In this document: piece after piece, positions 1 to 9,452 of the stretch
How positions within the stretch are numbered: the first letter of the stretch is position 1
How the letters are laid out: every line of letters begins with the position of its first letter
From: an uncultured Eubacteriales bacterium
GTDB lineage: Bacteria > Bacillota > Clostridia > Monoglobales > Monoglobaceae
NCBI GenBank assembly: GCA_900545865.1
Contig: URAN01000065.1
Span: forward strand, 1 to 16,840
Length of the DNA stretch: 16,840 nucleotides
Direction: 5' to 3'
Made by a program: the position numbers and the translations under genes
Notes under the pieces: generated by a model
What the model was told of the DNA's origin: nothing
The model's database searches: none
Seen by the model: only the letters and a program-made list of their open reading frames with translations

Positions 1-56
1 AATTTTTTAAAAAAATTTTCAAAAAACTCTTGACTTTTAATAGTTAGTCACCTCTC

Positions 57-3000
57 TTATCTGTTATCAATCAAATTCATTCGTCCGAACTTGGTACCGT
101 CTTTTTCTATACCTATTCCCGACGAATATTCAACCCATCCCCATCGGTCAACATTATCGTTGTCGTTGACAATCATATTAAACCTTACCGCGTCACCGGC
201 TTTGAGATTCATGCCGTCCATAATGATTTCACGCCACGGCATACTTGCCTCATAATATGTTTTTGTTCCCTCGCGTCTGCCCTCAAACTTCATATTCTTT
301 GTAACGCCGCTCGCGCCGCTTTCGTTTGAATATCGTTGAATTGACGGAACGCCCGAACACAGCGCAAGACCGATTTCGGTAAAAAGCGAAACACTCGGGT
401 CGAGGATTCCGCCATAGTGAATGCCGAGCTGAATCGAATCGCCCTTCCACATATTTGACGGCGTATAATCCTGTTTCATCACATCGTCCGTCACAACGGC
501 AAACATATATAGGTTTTCTTCATCCCACATAAATTTTACGGTTGCCGAAAGGTCGTTGTCACCGTTATATTTTTCTGTTGTCCCCGGGACATAATCCTCT
601 CTGCCCTCGCCGATTTTAAGGGCTTTTGCGCCGCTCCACTCGCCGTCCGACTCATAGCCGTCAATGGTGGGCTTGTTCTCGGCATAGACTGCCGCAAGGC
701 AATCGGCATAAAGGTTGAATTTTTGTGTATATCCGTCATCGAGTATGACATCAAGGTCTATAAAATACGAGCTGTAAAACTTGACCTCGGGCATATTGAA
801 CATTATCTTTACCTCTGTATCCGCAGGGATTTCGGATAAAGTCACCGATTTTATGCTTTCGGAAAGCTCGCTCGGCGCATTGAACACCGCCCTGCCCGAA
901 ATGGCTTTTGTGTGATTATGGTTTTTGATTGTCATTATGCCAATCCACCTGTTCAGATTCTTTTGATTAAAAAGCTTTGTTTCAAAATTTACCGTTATCA
1001 TATCGGTATGCTTTAAAACTATTTTTTCATCAAGAAAAATCTTTCCGCCGCCGTCTTTTATTATAAGCCGCGCGTTCTCGCTAACGCCGCTTTTGCCCGT
1101 TGCACGCAGCTTTATTTTGGCTTTGTTGCCGACAAAGCCGTTATTCTCGATTATTTCAAAATTCGTATCCGAATCGAGAATAAACTCAACCTCTGCGTAA
1201 TCGTCAATCTCTTTTTCTATATCAATATCCGACACATCGTTATAAGGAAGTTCAAACGAGGTTCCGCTTATGTCAAAAACCGCCTTGCCCGTCTCATAAG
1301 AATCGATGCTGCCGACAATATATATCGGGCTGTTGCCGACGCACATGGAATACCGTCCGTCTTTTCTGTATATGTCTTTTTCGTTTCCGAGCATATCATA
1401 CACTTTGGCGTTATTGTCGCCTATCGATACGGTCAGGTAATCGTTTTCGTTCCTGCTCCATATCATCAAAACGTCCTTGCCGTCCTCGGCTTTAAATTTA
1501 TACATACTGTACGGTTCGATTTGTTTTTTGTCGGTAAGTTTTGCATTTGTCAGCAGCCTGTTGATATTGCTGAGCGCAAGGTATGACGGTTTGGCGATAA
1601 ACGGCGTATCAACCGTGTCCCACGTTCTTATAACGCCGAAGTTATTTTCCTGGTCCTCGGGTTTAAAACCGTCATCCTGAAAATCATAATACATTATGTT
1701 TTCAACCCCGAGTTCGGGGCTTGACAGCATTGCGTAAATCTGAGCGAGAAACGCCGCCTGGTGTTCATAATCAACCCAGCCCGTTGACCATCCCATCTCG
1801 GAAATATAAAGCTTTGCATCACTTGCGCCGCAATCGTCAAGAATCTCTCTTACCGACATAACCGCGCTGTAACGGTCGGATTCAACGGGCGATACTTTCA
1901 TTCCGTAAGGATGTATCGAAAATCCGTCAAAAAAGCCCACCGCGCCCGATGCAACGCTTCGTATCCATTCGAGCGGCGTACCCGATGTAGTACCTATGAC
2001 AAGGATGTTATCTTTGTCGATTTCTTTCAGGATTTTATACACACCTTTTGTCATTCTCACATACCAGTCCGTGTCCATTCCTTCCTGAACCTTTGCGTTT
2101 ACCTCGTTGAAAAGCTCCCAGTTTGTAACTTTTCCTTTGAACCGCGTTGCTATATCGCGCACATATTCGAGAAATGCCGTCTCATAAACCTCTCCGACAG
2201 GGTAACCGCCGCCGTACAAAGGCGGTCTCAAACAGTCAAGAATCATATATTGGTTTATTCCGTGTTTCTCAAACAAATCAAACGAGTGCTGTGCTCTGTC
2301 GGGAAGGGCATAAACGCCCTTTGTCGTCTCGTAATAATCCCACCAGATACCCTCTCTGTTCCACGCCAAACCGATTCGGTCAAGCAGGGGAATGATTTTG
2401 TCGGGGTCTCTCGTCATAAGACGATATATATGGTTGTTTGTGCCCATAAACATATTGTCTTTTTCGTTTTCGATAACATATGAATATTCTATCTTGCTTT
2501 GTGAAAAAATTCCGTCACCCGAAACGGTCAAATACATAGTGTATACCGAATATTTTTCGGGCTTGAACTCTATTGTGCGGCTTGTCATTCCGTTTGCCTC
2601 TGTCGTAATCTCAAACGAATCCGTCCGCGCCGGCTCGCCGTAAAAATCATAGCTCAGCGCGGTCGCCGTAAGGGTTCGCGTCTCGCCCGACTTGTCATAT
2701 ATATCCATATTGATAACAACATTTTCCGTTGAGAAAAAGTTGTTGCCTATCGCGTCGGTCGAAAGGTTGACCCTTACCGACCCCTTTGTTTCGATTGGTC
2801 TGATTCTGACGGCACCGAAGGTCACGTCATCGAGAGATATTCCCATTGCGTCCTCGTACAGAGTTATCGCAAAATCCGAATGGTTATAACCGTCTTTAAA
2901 ACGCGCATTGTCTATTGTGAATTTATGTGTTTTCCATTCTTTTTTGTTCGAAATCTCAACAATGTCCGTTTTGCGAACCGATACGGATTGTTTGTTTGAA

Positions 3001-3383
3001 TCCGTGTCCCACGGCTCTTTTGCGCCGTCATACATTATGCGGAACTTACCCTTTCCCTCATCGAAATAATCCACCTCTATCTCGAACGAGGAATTATCCT
3101 TTATGTTATACGCAAAGCTCTTGTCGAGATTCACATAAACCGCCGAATTCTCACCTCTTTGCGGCGTAATCGTCCAGCCGTCTCTGCCGTCCTTTTGTTC
3201 GGAAGTATATGAATATGTTCCTTCCGTTCCCACTCTGATTTTCATTCCCGATACACTCGCGCCGTCTTTTTTTAACACCGCCTCTGCCGTGCGAACGCCG
3301 CCCGAATCGGCAGACGCGCCGACTCCGCATACCAGCATTGCCGCCGCAAGTATCGCCGCAGCCGTCCTTTTAAGGTACTTCAT
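57..3383 (-). CDS. Secreted clan GH-A glycoside hydrolase with C-terminal CBM9-like module
   Basis: Predicted exported polysaccharide hydrolase of 1108 residues. A signal peptide fills residues 1 to about 25 (KR, an Ala/Leu/Val core, then ASA). Residues about 60-200 form a beta-rich module also present in the next gene upstream. A TIM barrel follows at about 310-620, with two clan GH-A style glutamates: E427 in NWELFNEVN (acid/base) and E529 in LYISEMGWSTG (nucleophile), 102 residues apart. A small beta domain follows the barrel, then a beta-sandwich region, and a CBM9-like module from about 905 to the end (TIDGYESDGEW, then WDEENLYMFAVV and WKGDSIQLGI). The start is fixed by AGAGGTGAT a few bases upstream. 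It is the last gene of the leftward operon, 83 bases after the preceding stop. The barrel recalls GH39/GH5-like enzymes, but I cannot assign a family or substrate. No sortase, SLH or dockerin signal is visible. Confidence 0.85.
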   Translation of the reverse strand: MKYLKRTAAAILAAAMLVCGVGASADSGGVRTAEAVLKKDGASVSGMKIRVGTEGTYSYTSEQKDGRDGWTITPQRGENSAVYVNLDKSFAYNIKDNSSFEIEVDYFDEGKGKFRIMYDGAKEPWDTDSNKQSVSVRKTDIVEISNKKEWKTHKFTIDNARFKDGYNHSDFAITLYEDAMGISLDDVTFGAVRIRPIETKGSVRVNLSTDAIGNNFFSTENVVINMDIYDKSGETRTLTATALSYDFYGEPARTDSFEITTEANGMTSRTIEFKPEKYSVYTMYLTVSGDGIFSQSKIEYSYVIENEKDNMFMGTNNHIYRLMTRDPDKIIPLLDRIGLAWNREGIWWDYYETTKGVYALPDRAQHSFDLFEKHGINQYMILDCLRPPLYGGGYPVGEVYETAFLEYVRDIATRFKGKVTNWELFNEVNAKVQEGMDTDWYVRMTKGVYKILKEIDKDNILVIGTTSGTPLEWIRSVASGAVGFFDGFSIHPYGMKVSPVESDRYSAVMSVREILDDCGASDAKLYISEMGWSTGWVDYEHQAAFLAQIYAMLSSPELGVENIMYYDFQDDGFKPEDQENNFGVIRTWDTVDTPFIAKPSYLALSNINRLLTNAKLTDKKQIEPYSMYKFKAEDGKDVLMIWSRNENDYLTVSIGDNNAKVYDMLGNEKDIYRKDGRYSMCVGNSPIYIVGSIDSYETGKAVFDISGTSFELPYNDVSDIDIEKEIDDYAEVEFILDSDTNFEIIENNGFVGNKAKIKLRATGKSGVSENARLIIKDGGGKIFLDEKIVLKHTDMITVNFETKLFNQKNLNRWIGIMTIKNHNHTKAISGRAVFNAPSELSESIKSVTLSEIPADTEVKIMFNMPEVKFYSSYFIDLDVILDDGYTQKFNLYADCLAAVYAENKPTIDGYESDGEWSGAKALKIGEGREDYVPGTTEKYNGDNDLSATVKFMWDEENLYMFAVVTDDVMKQDYTPSNMWKGDSIQLGIHYGGILDPSVSLFTEIGLALCSGVPSIQRYSNESGASGVTKNMKFEGRREGTKTYYEASMPWREIIMDGMNLKAGDAVRFNMIVNDNDNVDRWGWVEYSSGIGIEKDGTKFGRMNLIDNR

Positions 3384-3421
3384 TCAATATCACCTCTGTT
3401 GCAATATATTTGCGGATAAAA

Positions 3422-3438
3422 CGTTTCGAGCCGAAACG
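3422..3438 (-). other. Intergenic hairpin between the two glycoside hydrolase genes
   Basis: A perfect 7-bp inverted repeat (CGTTTCG / CGAAACG) with a 3-base loop lies in the 83-base spacer. Read on the minus strand it is followed by TTTTATCC, so it could be a weak, leaky terminator or an mRNA processing or stability element setting the ratio of the two enzymes. The U-tract is too short for a confident terminator call. Confidence 0.5.
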
Positions 3439-3466
3439 CCTTAGTCCGTCTTATGATTTAATTCCG

Positions 3467-6184
3467 TCAATTCCATTCTATTGTATCGGTGAACGGAACA
3501 AGTCTTGTCATATCCTTCCACAGATAAACTTTTATCTTATCGAATCCGTTCGGTGTCGCCGATATTTCCGCGCTTATTCGTTGTTCGGAATCATCCGCCG
3601 AGATTCTGCCCGTTTTTGTGACAATATCCACAAGAACATCGCCTTTGTATTCGGCGCATACCAACACATATTCGCTGTCCGCTCCATAGCTGTTGTCTAT
3701 GACCGCATTCACCGTCACGGGTCGGGATTTATCGAGCTTTGAAAAATCGTTTATGGTCTCGCCACCTTGTCCAAAGCTTACATTCAGCCCGACAGGCTTG
3801 TAATACGCCGCTCCGAGTTTGATAATTTCGCCGCCCGTGTTTGCGTATATCGTATAAACACCCTCTTCGTCCGCCGTGAAAGTAAAATCAAATACGCCTG
3901 CCGAATCATCAGGCTGTGCCATATACGCCAAAGCGCCGAGCTTTTCGTTCTCAATATCCGAAATATCTTTTTGGGGCTTTGTCACAAGAACGCCGAATTT
4001 CTTTCCGCTTTCAAAACCGCTTATCCTCACCGAAATATCGCCCGTTGCATAATTGATACAGGTAACCCCCGTATTGGGCAGGCTGTCGGATGCCGATATG
4101 TATATCGGCACGGACGAAACCGCGGCTGTACACGTTCCGTCGGCTTTTATATGCACCGATTCATCGTTTCCGAAAACGTCATATACCTTCCACGGTTTTG
4201 ACGGATCGAGACTTACATCGGCATTCGTTTTCTTATCCTTGTTCCATAAAACATAGGTTTTTTCTCCGTCTTTGTTTTCAAAACAATAAAGTTCCGTTCC
4301 GTTTGCATCGGTGGTGTGACTTATAATCTCTGAATTTCCGAGTTTGTCATTCATATTTGCAAAAGCAATATAAGACGTTCTCGCGGAATACGGAATATGT
4401 TCCCTGTCGGTATGGAACCAAATCGTACCGAAATTATCCTGATAATCACGGCTGTTTACGCCATCGCTTTTTAAGTCATACCAAAAATATTTTTTTATTC
4501 CGAACTCTTTATACAAAACATACTGTCTGATGCCAAAGCTGTATTTTGTCTCTTCGTCTTGTGATATGTTCCAAGACGTGGACCAGCCCGTCTCTGTGAC
4601 CCATATCGGAATATCCGTACAGTTATACTTCTTTATATGTTCGTTCACGTTTTCGAGCCAGCCGATCATCCTCTCCTCGGGTGCGCCGTACTCGTCATAT
4701 TCGTGCAGGCTCATTACATCCATATAATCTCCCGCTCCTGCCGCAAGGACTTTTTCGACCCACTTATCCCATACACCGGGCAATCCGCCCAGACCGACAA
4801 TCGTACAATCGGGGTTTGCCTCTTTCGCGCGCGTATACGCCGTTTTAAGCAATTTAACATACGCCGCGGCAACCTCGGACGGCGGATTGCTTCGGTTTGT
4901 GTCGTCCGTCATACCTTGCTTGTACGCGGTGTGGTGGAACTCGTTCCATACCTCAAATGTATCTGCCTTGCCTTTTAAGGCGCTTACCGTATTATACACA
5001 TAATCGCCGAAAGCCTTAACTGCCGCATCGCTTTGAGGAAATCCGCCGTTATCATATGACGGGTGTTCCAACCCCAAAAGAATACACACATCAAGGTTAT
5101 TCGCCCGTGCCTCGTCAATATAATTCATATAATAATCGGGCATAGAAAATTCGCCGCTTGAATTAACGCACGCGGCCCACCTTATTCCGTCACGAATCAT
5201 AGACGAACCCGAGTTTTTGGCAAAAGGCATACTCAAAGCGGGTGTCCTCGATGATATGCGATAATGCGTGTTTGTTGCATAATCCGAATTTTGTTCGGCA
5301 ACAACCGATATACCGAAATTCGTCTTAAATTCGCCGTACAAATTCGAATCATCATTGAACACAATCTTGACATCATACGCATCGCACAGCGTTATACCCG
5401 TGTCGATATTCAGGGTGTTTTTGCCCGATTCAAACGTGACCGTATCGCATATTTCCGCCTTTACATCCCCTTTTGAATCCGTGATTGTGCATTTATAATC
5501 CGCCGCCACCGCATCGGCAAGTATATTCGCGGCGTCAAGCGAAATAATCGGGGTTTCGCCCTTTTCATAGAGATTTCCCGTTCTTGTTATGTTTTCGGTT
5601 AAGTTAATGGGAAAAATCTTGCCGCTTTTTTTAACCGTTACCGATTTGAATACCAAATCCGATGTTGAATAATCAATCGAATTATCCCAAAGTGTCAGCA
5701 AAAAATCTTTGCTTTCACAGCGGTTTCCGAAATACGCGTCATACAAATGAAAGGTATGTGTTTTCCACGTATTTGTTCCGTTCAAAAGAACTTTTTCACT
5801 CGGTTTTTTGCGCTCGGCTCTTGCGTCATAGACAATACAAAATGTACCGTCGCCCTCGTCGAAATATTCTATCGTTATGTCCACGCCCGAGCCGTCTTTC
5901 ATTCTCGTCATTGACGATGCGGTAATATCAAAGATAAGCCACGAGCCGTTTACCGCGCTTCCGTCCAAATCCTTTGTGTGCATCCGAACGCACGGCACGC
6001 CGTCAATGTTTTCGTTCGTGATAAGCCTTTCTATGTTCCTGCCGCCGAGGACGCTTCCCATATTGACGGTTTCGGGATTCACGCTTTCGAATACCGCGGA
6101 GGCGTAATCTTCAGCCGCTGTGACCGATAACGGGTGAATACCGATGCACATAAAAGTCAGTATAAGTACAAACAACCTTTTCAT
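3467..6184 (-). CDS. Secreted clan GH-A glycoside hydrolase
   Basis: Predicted exported glycosidase of 905 residues from the chosen start. An upstream in-frame ATG at 6196 exists, but GGAG lies 6 bases before the ATG at 6184, and that start gives a clean signal peptide (MKRLFVLILTFMCIGIHPLS, then TAAE). Residues about 60-180 are the same beta module as in the neighbouring hydrolase (EYFDEGDGTF, then WKTHTFHLYDAYF). The TIM barrel carries E415 in FEVWNEF (acid/base) and E531 in WVTETGWST (nucleophile). A beta domain follows (KVYDVFGND to VPIYIS). The C-terminus, about residues 800-905, is a beta-sandwich ending KVYLWKDMTRLVPF that resembles the end of the lectin-like protein encoded upstream. 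It shares barrel layout with its downstream neighbour, which suggests duplication and divergence. GH39/GH5-like by motif; family and substrate are unresolved. Confidence 0.85.
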   Translation of the reverse strand: MKRLFVLILTFMCIGIHPLSVTAAEDYASAVFESVNPETVNMGSVLGGRNIERLITNENIDGVPCVRMHTKDLDGSAVNGSWLIFDITASSMTRMKDGSGVDITIEYFDEGDGTFCIVYDARAERKKPSEKVLLNGTNTWKTHTFHLYDAYFGNRCESKDFLLTLWDNSIDYSTSDLVFKSVTVKKSGKIFPINLTENITRTGNLYEKGETPIISLDAANILADAVAADYKCTITDSKGDVKAEICDTVTFESGKNTLNIDTGITLCDAYDVKIVFNDDSNLYGEFKTNFGISVVAEQNSDYATNTHYRISSRTPALSMPFAKNSGSSMIRDGIRWAACVNSSGEFSMPDYYMNYIDEARANNLDVCILLGLEHPSYDNGGFPQSDAAVKAFGDYVYNTVSALKGKADTFEVWNEFHHTAYKQGMTDDTNRSNPPSEVAAAYVKLLKTAYTRAKEANPDCTIVGLGGLPGVWDKWVEKVLAAGAGDYMDVMSLHEYDEYGAPEERMIGWLENVNEHIKKYNCTDIPIWVTETGWSTSWNISQDEETKYSFGIRQYVLYKEFGIKKYFWYDLKSDGVNSRDYQDNFGTIWFHTDREHIPYSARTSYIAFANMNDKLGNSEIISHTTDANGTELYCFENKDGEKTYVLWNKDKKTNADVSLDPSKPWKVYDVFGNDESVHIKADGTCTAAVSSVPIYISASDSLPNTGVTCINYATGDISVRISGFESGKKFGVLVTKPQKDISDIENEKLGALAYMAQPDDSAGVFDFTFTADEEGVYTIYANTGGEIIKLGAAYYKPVGLNVSFGQGGETINDFSKLDKSRPVTVNAVIDNSYGADSEYVLVCAEYKGDVLVDIVTKTGRISADDSEQRISAEISATPNGFDKIKVYLWKDMTRLVPFTDTIEWN

Positions 6185-6204
6185 AATAATCTCCATTCCG
6201 CTGG

Positions 6205-6239
6205 CGGCATAACGCGAAAGAAATTTTCACGTTATGCCG
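6205..6239. other. Perfect 10-bp intergenic stem-loop in the secreted-protein operon
   Basis: The arms CGGCATAACG (6205-6214) and CGTTATGCCG (6230-6239) are perfectly complementary around a 15-base loop. It sits just after the stop of the lectin-like gene and before the hydrolase SD. On the plus strand it is followed by a T run, giving a terminator shape against plus-strand read-through. On the minus strand, the coding direction, it is preceded by an A run and followed by CCAGCGG, so it is not a classical terminator for the operon. An mRNA stability or segmental-processing role is plausible. Confidence 0.6.
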
Positions 6240-6248
6240 TTTTTTATC

Positions 6249-9200
6249 TTATAAATTATCCTTTGTAACCGAATTTGTTACGGGTGTAATTTTTTCAAAG
6301 CTCTTCCAGACATACGAATTTATCTTGTCACAGTCTTTGAGTTCGGCATCCGTAAAGCTGAATATCTTTATGTAATCCGTAAAATCACTATCGAGATTCC
6401 ATATTGCATAATCCATTGTTACAAGCCTGTTGCCCTTATATCCTGTATATATAACATAATACGATTCCGCATCCTCGCCCGTGTTTACTCCTTTTACCGT
6501 GACATCTACTCCGTTTGACGTTCTTATAATATCTTCGTTTGATACGAGTTTTACCGCCGCGCCTGTTTTAAAGCCGCCGCCCACCGATGTATACACCGCT
6601 CCGTCGGAATCCGTTATTCCGCTCAATTCAACGGTATAATCTTTTTCCGCGCCCAAAAGCTTGTCAAATGTCAGCGTATAAGTCTTTTCGTCCGCATTGT
6701 ACTCACCGATGCTTTGTACAACATTTGAACTTGAATCTCTTACCACAGCCGTTCCGCCGAGTTCGTTATTCAAAAGTCCGTTCGGGAACTCGATTATCAT
6801 CGCGTTAGTTGCCGAAGAAACATTTGTTACACCGTTCACGGCTCCGGTTACATCTCTGAACATAATGTCGCCCGTAACGCTCGGTTTAACCGTTTTTGTC
6901 ACCTTTATATTTTTAATATTCAGGTTCACGCCGTAACCCGGGCGTGTTATGAACGAAAGCGTCGGAATTGTTTCTATTGAATTCGCGTAATTCGAACCCG
7001 AAACATTCAGGGGGTATTTAGCCGACACAAGTGTTTTGTCGCCGCAATATGTGCTTATTTGCTTTGTTCCCATATTGATAACGGTTCTGATTTTGGTATC
7101 CGTTCCGAACGCAAATGCGGTATCTTTATTTGTATATACGGATTTTGAATCCGCCGATTCGGACGCCGCCGCCATAAAGCCGTTGATATGCACCTCACCC
7201 AAGTTAAACTCGGTTCCGTTTCCGTCCGCAATTCTGTAATACGCAAGGGCTTTTGAGCCTGTTTCCGACGAGCTGTGCGTCACGTTCAGCACTGTCTCAA
7301 TCTCAACGATACCCTCGCTTAAATTGAGAGAACTCAAATCATATTTCAAAAGCTTTTCGTTTGTGTCGTCTCCGACAAGCGTTACCGTACCGTCCGCCGC
7401 CGTAACCGATGATGCGGCATTGTTATTTTTGCCCTCTGCCGATGTGCTCCAGCGCGAATCCGTCCACACGTTTTCCGTTGTGTACGATGACATATCATCA
7501 TTGATTGACGATACCGTCTCGTTTACATTTATATATGAAATCTCGGCCTTTTTGGGGCTGTTCCCAAGGAAAGAATTTACATCGTTGAGCTTTACCGTAT
7601 ATTTCGTACCCGCCGCAACGCTTTCGTTCAGTCTGAGAACCGCCCTTGTTCCGTTTTGATACACAAGCTCAAATCCAACGTTTTCGGCATTTTGCGAAAG
7701 CGAATTCGCCGATTTTGTTACCGCAAAATTGTCCTTTGTCAGCCCGGTGGTTGTCTCATTAAAATCAACATATACCAAGTTACCGTCCGCCGATACCGAC
7801 ACACCGTATTTATCGCTTATATTCCTTGTTCGAATATTGTCAAAATACTCTGTTCCGTTCGTGCCGTTATATGACATCATCGAACCCCAAAAACTTCCGT
7901 CGTATGCCCCCGAGCCGTCGGACGGAGTGGTAAGCAAAAATGTTCCTTTTTCGCTTCCGTCGAGATAAGCCGTGGCTTTGGCGTTGTCCATATCCAAAAC
8001 AATGTCTATTCTGTGCCATTCGTCCGTACCGATGACCGAATCGCCGAACGCAACGAGTTTATCGCTGAAATTCGAACCCATTCCCTTGCCCTCTATCGCA
8101 AAGGCGTTATACCATTTATATTGTTGGTCCGAATAAAACCTCAAACGCATCTTTCCCCACGAACCGCTGTTTTTGGTATCGTATGAGAATATGTACTTGC
8201 CGCCGTCAAGCCCTTTCGACAGCTTATAATACCAATCGATGTTTCCGTTAATCTTTAAGACCTTGCCGCGGTATTGTTCATCCTCTATCAATACTTTATC
8301 CGCTGTCGCCGTACCAAAGCTTCCCGTTACTCCGTCCTCAAAATTATGTTCGTTATCTATCACCGTTTGTTTGATTATTTTCGTATCGGACGTTTCGGGT
8401 ATATTATTGTTAAGCGCGGTCGTGCCGCCTTTATATGTTATCGTGTATGTATATCCGTTTTCAAGAGATTCTGGAATAACCCTGCCTTTTGTCGGCGTGA
8501 GCTTGTTATACTCAAATCCGACATTTTCAGCCGCCGTTCCGCCGACAGGCGTTTTTGCCAAGGTAAAGTCCGCAGCCGTGACGCTTCCTTGTATTTCCGA
8601 AAAATAAACATCAAACGCTTTATCATTTAATTTAAAGTTTACGCTTGCCGTATTCGAAAACGGTCTGTAGACAACATTATCCATAGAAAGATTCATTGCC
8701 GCCGTTGACGGGTCGTTTGAACCAACAAAGAAAATCTTGTTGAATCCGTTCATTACATAGTCGGCGTTTGAATCAAGCGCCATTTCGCTTTTATACTCGC
8801 CGTCTATATAAATATCGGCATAGCTGTCGTCAAAGTGAAAGATTATGTCATAGTGCGCCCACACATCATTTGTATACGCCGCCCCAACAACGCTTGACCA
8901 CTTTGCACCGTTATCCGATGACGCCATAAAGTTGTTTTTTCTCAGAGCGGTATATGCGCGCTGGGTTTCAAATGAATTTGTATTGGGATTATAATCACAA
9001 TAATACATATACAAAACATTGTTTTCCGCAAGCCTTGCGTCAAAGCTCAAAATATGCGAACCTTTGCAAAGCACATCGCTTGAACTTCCCGATGAAAAAT
9101 CAAGGATAAAATTCTTTGCTCTTGTGTTCCAATTGATAACATTGTCATATGCACCGTCATTTATTATTGAAACACCGCTCTCGAGTCCCGACACCGAAAC

Positions 9201-9314
9201 GGTATCAAAATCAATAACCGTTCCGGGCGTATAGCTTGCCGCATAAGCGCAAATACCCCCGAACATTACAACTACCATTGCCAAAACCAGTACAAAAGAT
9301 AAACTCCTTTTCAT
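6249..9314 (-). CDS. Large secreted modular protein with tandem lectin-like and Ig-like domains
   Basis: Exported non-enzymatic protein of 1021 residues, probably glycan-binding. The ATG at 9314 is preceded by GGAGG at a 6-base gap and opens a clear signal peptide (MKRSLSFVLVLAMVVVMFGG, cleavage near AYA-AS); an in-frame ATG at 9410 lacks both. Three LamG/concanavalin-like segments (about 30-225, 318-498, 601-810) alternate with Ig-like or SbsA-like beta domains (about 226-317, 499-600, 811-918). Duplication is visible: AENVGFEYN and AENVGFELV recur in the first two Ig-like units. The C-terminal domain (about 919-1021, ending INSYVWKSFEKITPV) resembles the end of the next gene's product. No catalytic motif and no SLH, LPXTG or dockerin anchor was seen. 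Being first in the operon, it may be the most abundant product. Lectin-like folds are inferred from pattern, not from a search. Confidence 0.8.
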   Translation of the reverse strand: MKRSLSFVLVLAMVVVMFGGICAYAASYTPGTVIDFDTVSVSGLESGVSIINDGAYDNVINWNTRAKNFILDFSSGSSSDVLCKGSHILSFDARLAENNVLYMYYCDYNPNTNSFETQRAYTALRKNNFMASSDNGAKWSSVVGAAYTNDVWAHYDIIFHFDDSYADIYIDGEYKSEMALDSNADYVMNGFNKIFFVGSNDPSTAAMNLSMDNVVYRPFSNTASVNFKLNDKAFDVYFSEIQGSVTAADFTLAKTPVGGTAAENVGFEYNKLTPTKGRVIPESLENGYTYTITYKGGTTALNNNIPETSDTKIIKQTVIDNEHNFEDGVTGSFGTATADKVLIEDEQYRGKVLKINGNIDWYYKLSKGLDGGKYIFSYDTKNSGSWGKMRLRFYSDQQYKWYNAFAIEGKGMGSNFSDKLVAFGDSVIGTDEWHRIDIVLDMDNAKATAYLDGSEKGTFLLTTPSDGSGAYDGSFWGSMMSYNGTNGTEYFDNIRTRNISDKYGVSVSADGNLVYVDFNETTTGLTKDNFAVTKSANSLSQNAENVGFELVYQNGTRAVLRLNESVAAGTKYTVKLNDVNSFLGNSPKKAEISYINVNETVSSINDDMSSYTTENVWTDSRWSTSAEGKNNNAASSVTAADGTVTLVGDDTNEKLLKYDLSSLNLSEGIVEIETVLNVTHSSSETGSKALAYYRIADGNGTEFNLGEVHINGFMAAASESADSKSVYTNKDTAFAFGTDTKIRTVINMGTKQISTYCGDKTLVSAKYPLNVSGSNYANSIETIPTLSFITRPGYGVNLNIKNIKVTKTVKPSVTGDIMFRDVTGAVNGVTNVSSATNAMIIEFPNGLLNNELGGTAVVRDSSSNVVQSIGEYNADEKTYTLTFDKLLGAEKDYTVELSGITDSDGAVYTSVGGGFKTGAAVKLVSNEDIIRTSNGVDVTVKGVNTGEDAESYYVIYTGYKGNRLVTMDYAIWNLDSDFTDYIKIFSFTDAELKDCDKINSYVWKSFEKITPVTNSVTKDNL

Positions 9315-9338
9315 AGTAAACCTCCGTTTTACATATAA

Positions 9339-9367
9339 TTTATATTTTTTAATTTTATCTTCTTCAA
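9339..9367 (-). promoter_or_regulatory. Candidate proximal promoter of the secreted-protein operon
   Basis: On the minus strand TTGAAG (9367-9362) and TATAAA (9344-9339) are separated by 17 bases, so transcription would begin near 9332, just before the SD at 9325-9321. The two hexamers are partial sigma-A matches, and in such AT-rich DNA chance matches are common. Confidence 0.4.
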
Positions 9368-9423
9368 ACTTTAAAATTCGTTTGTGCAACTTACAACAAT
9401 ACTTTGTCATATCCGCTATTTGA

Positions 9424-9452
9424 ATTATACAATAAAACTGATATTGTGTCGT
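9424..9452 (-). promoter_or_regulatory. Candidate distal promoter of the secreted-protein operon
   Basis: On the minus strand ACGACA (9452-9447) is followed after 17 bases by a perfect TATAAT (9429-9424). It would give a leader of about 100 bases. Its -35 box lies between the arms of the inverted repeat at 9439-9464, so a protein bound there would directly affect this promoter. Confidence 0.45.

Noticed and set aside
1..56. Possible terminator or start of another leftward gene after the CBM9-type hydrolase
   Set aside because: There is an AGAGGTG box and long A and T runs, but only a 5-bp stem and no ATG with proper spacing. The window ends too soon to decide.
1911..2483. Plus-strand open frame of 190 codons opposite the first hydrolase
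   Set aside because: Low-complexity basic and cysteine-rich translation, no convincing SD, complementary to a well-supported catalytic barrel.
6185..6196. Start of the second hydrolase at 6196
   Set aside because: The four extra residues overlap the GGAG that serves the ATG at 6184, which gives a standard signal peptide.
9315..9410. N-terminal extension of the lectin-like protein to the ATG at 9410
   Set aside because: The extension is lysine-rich, would bury the signal peptide, and has no SD, whereas GGAGG stands 6 bases before the ATG at 9314.
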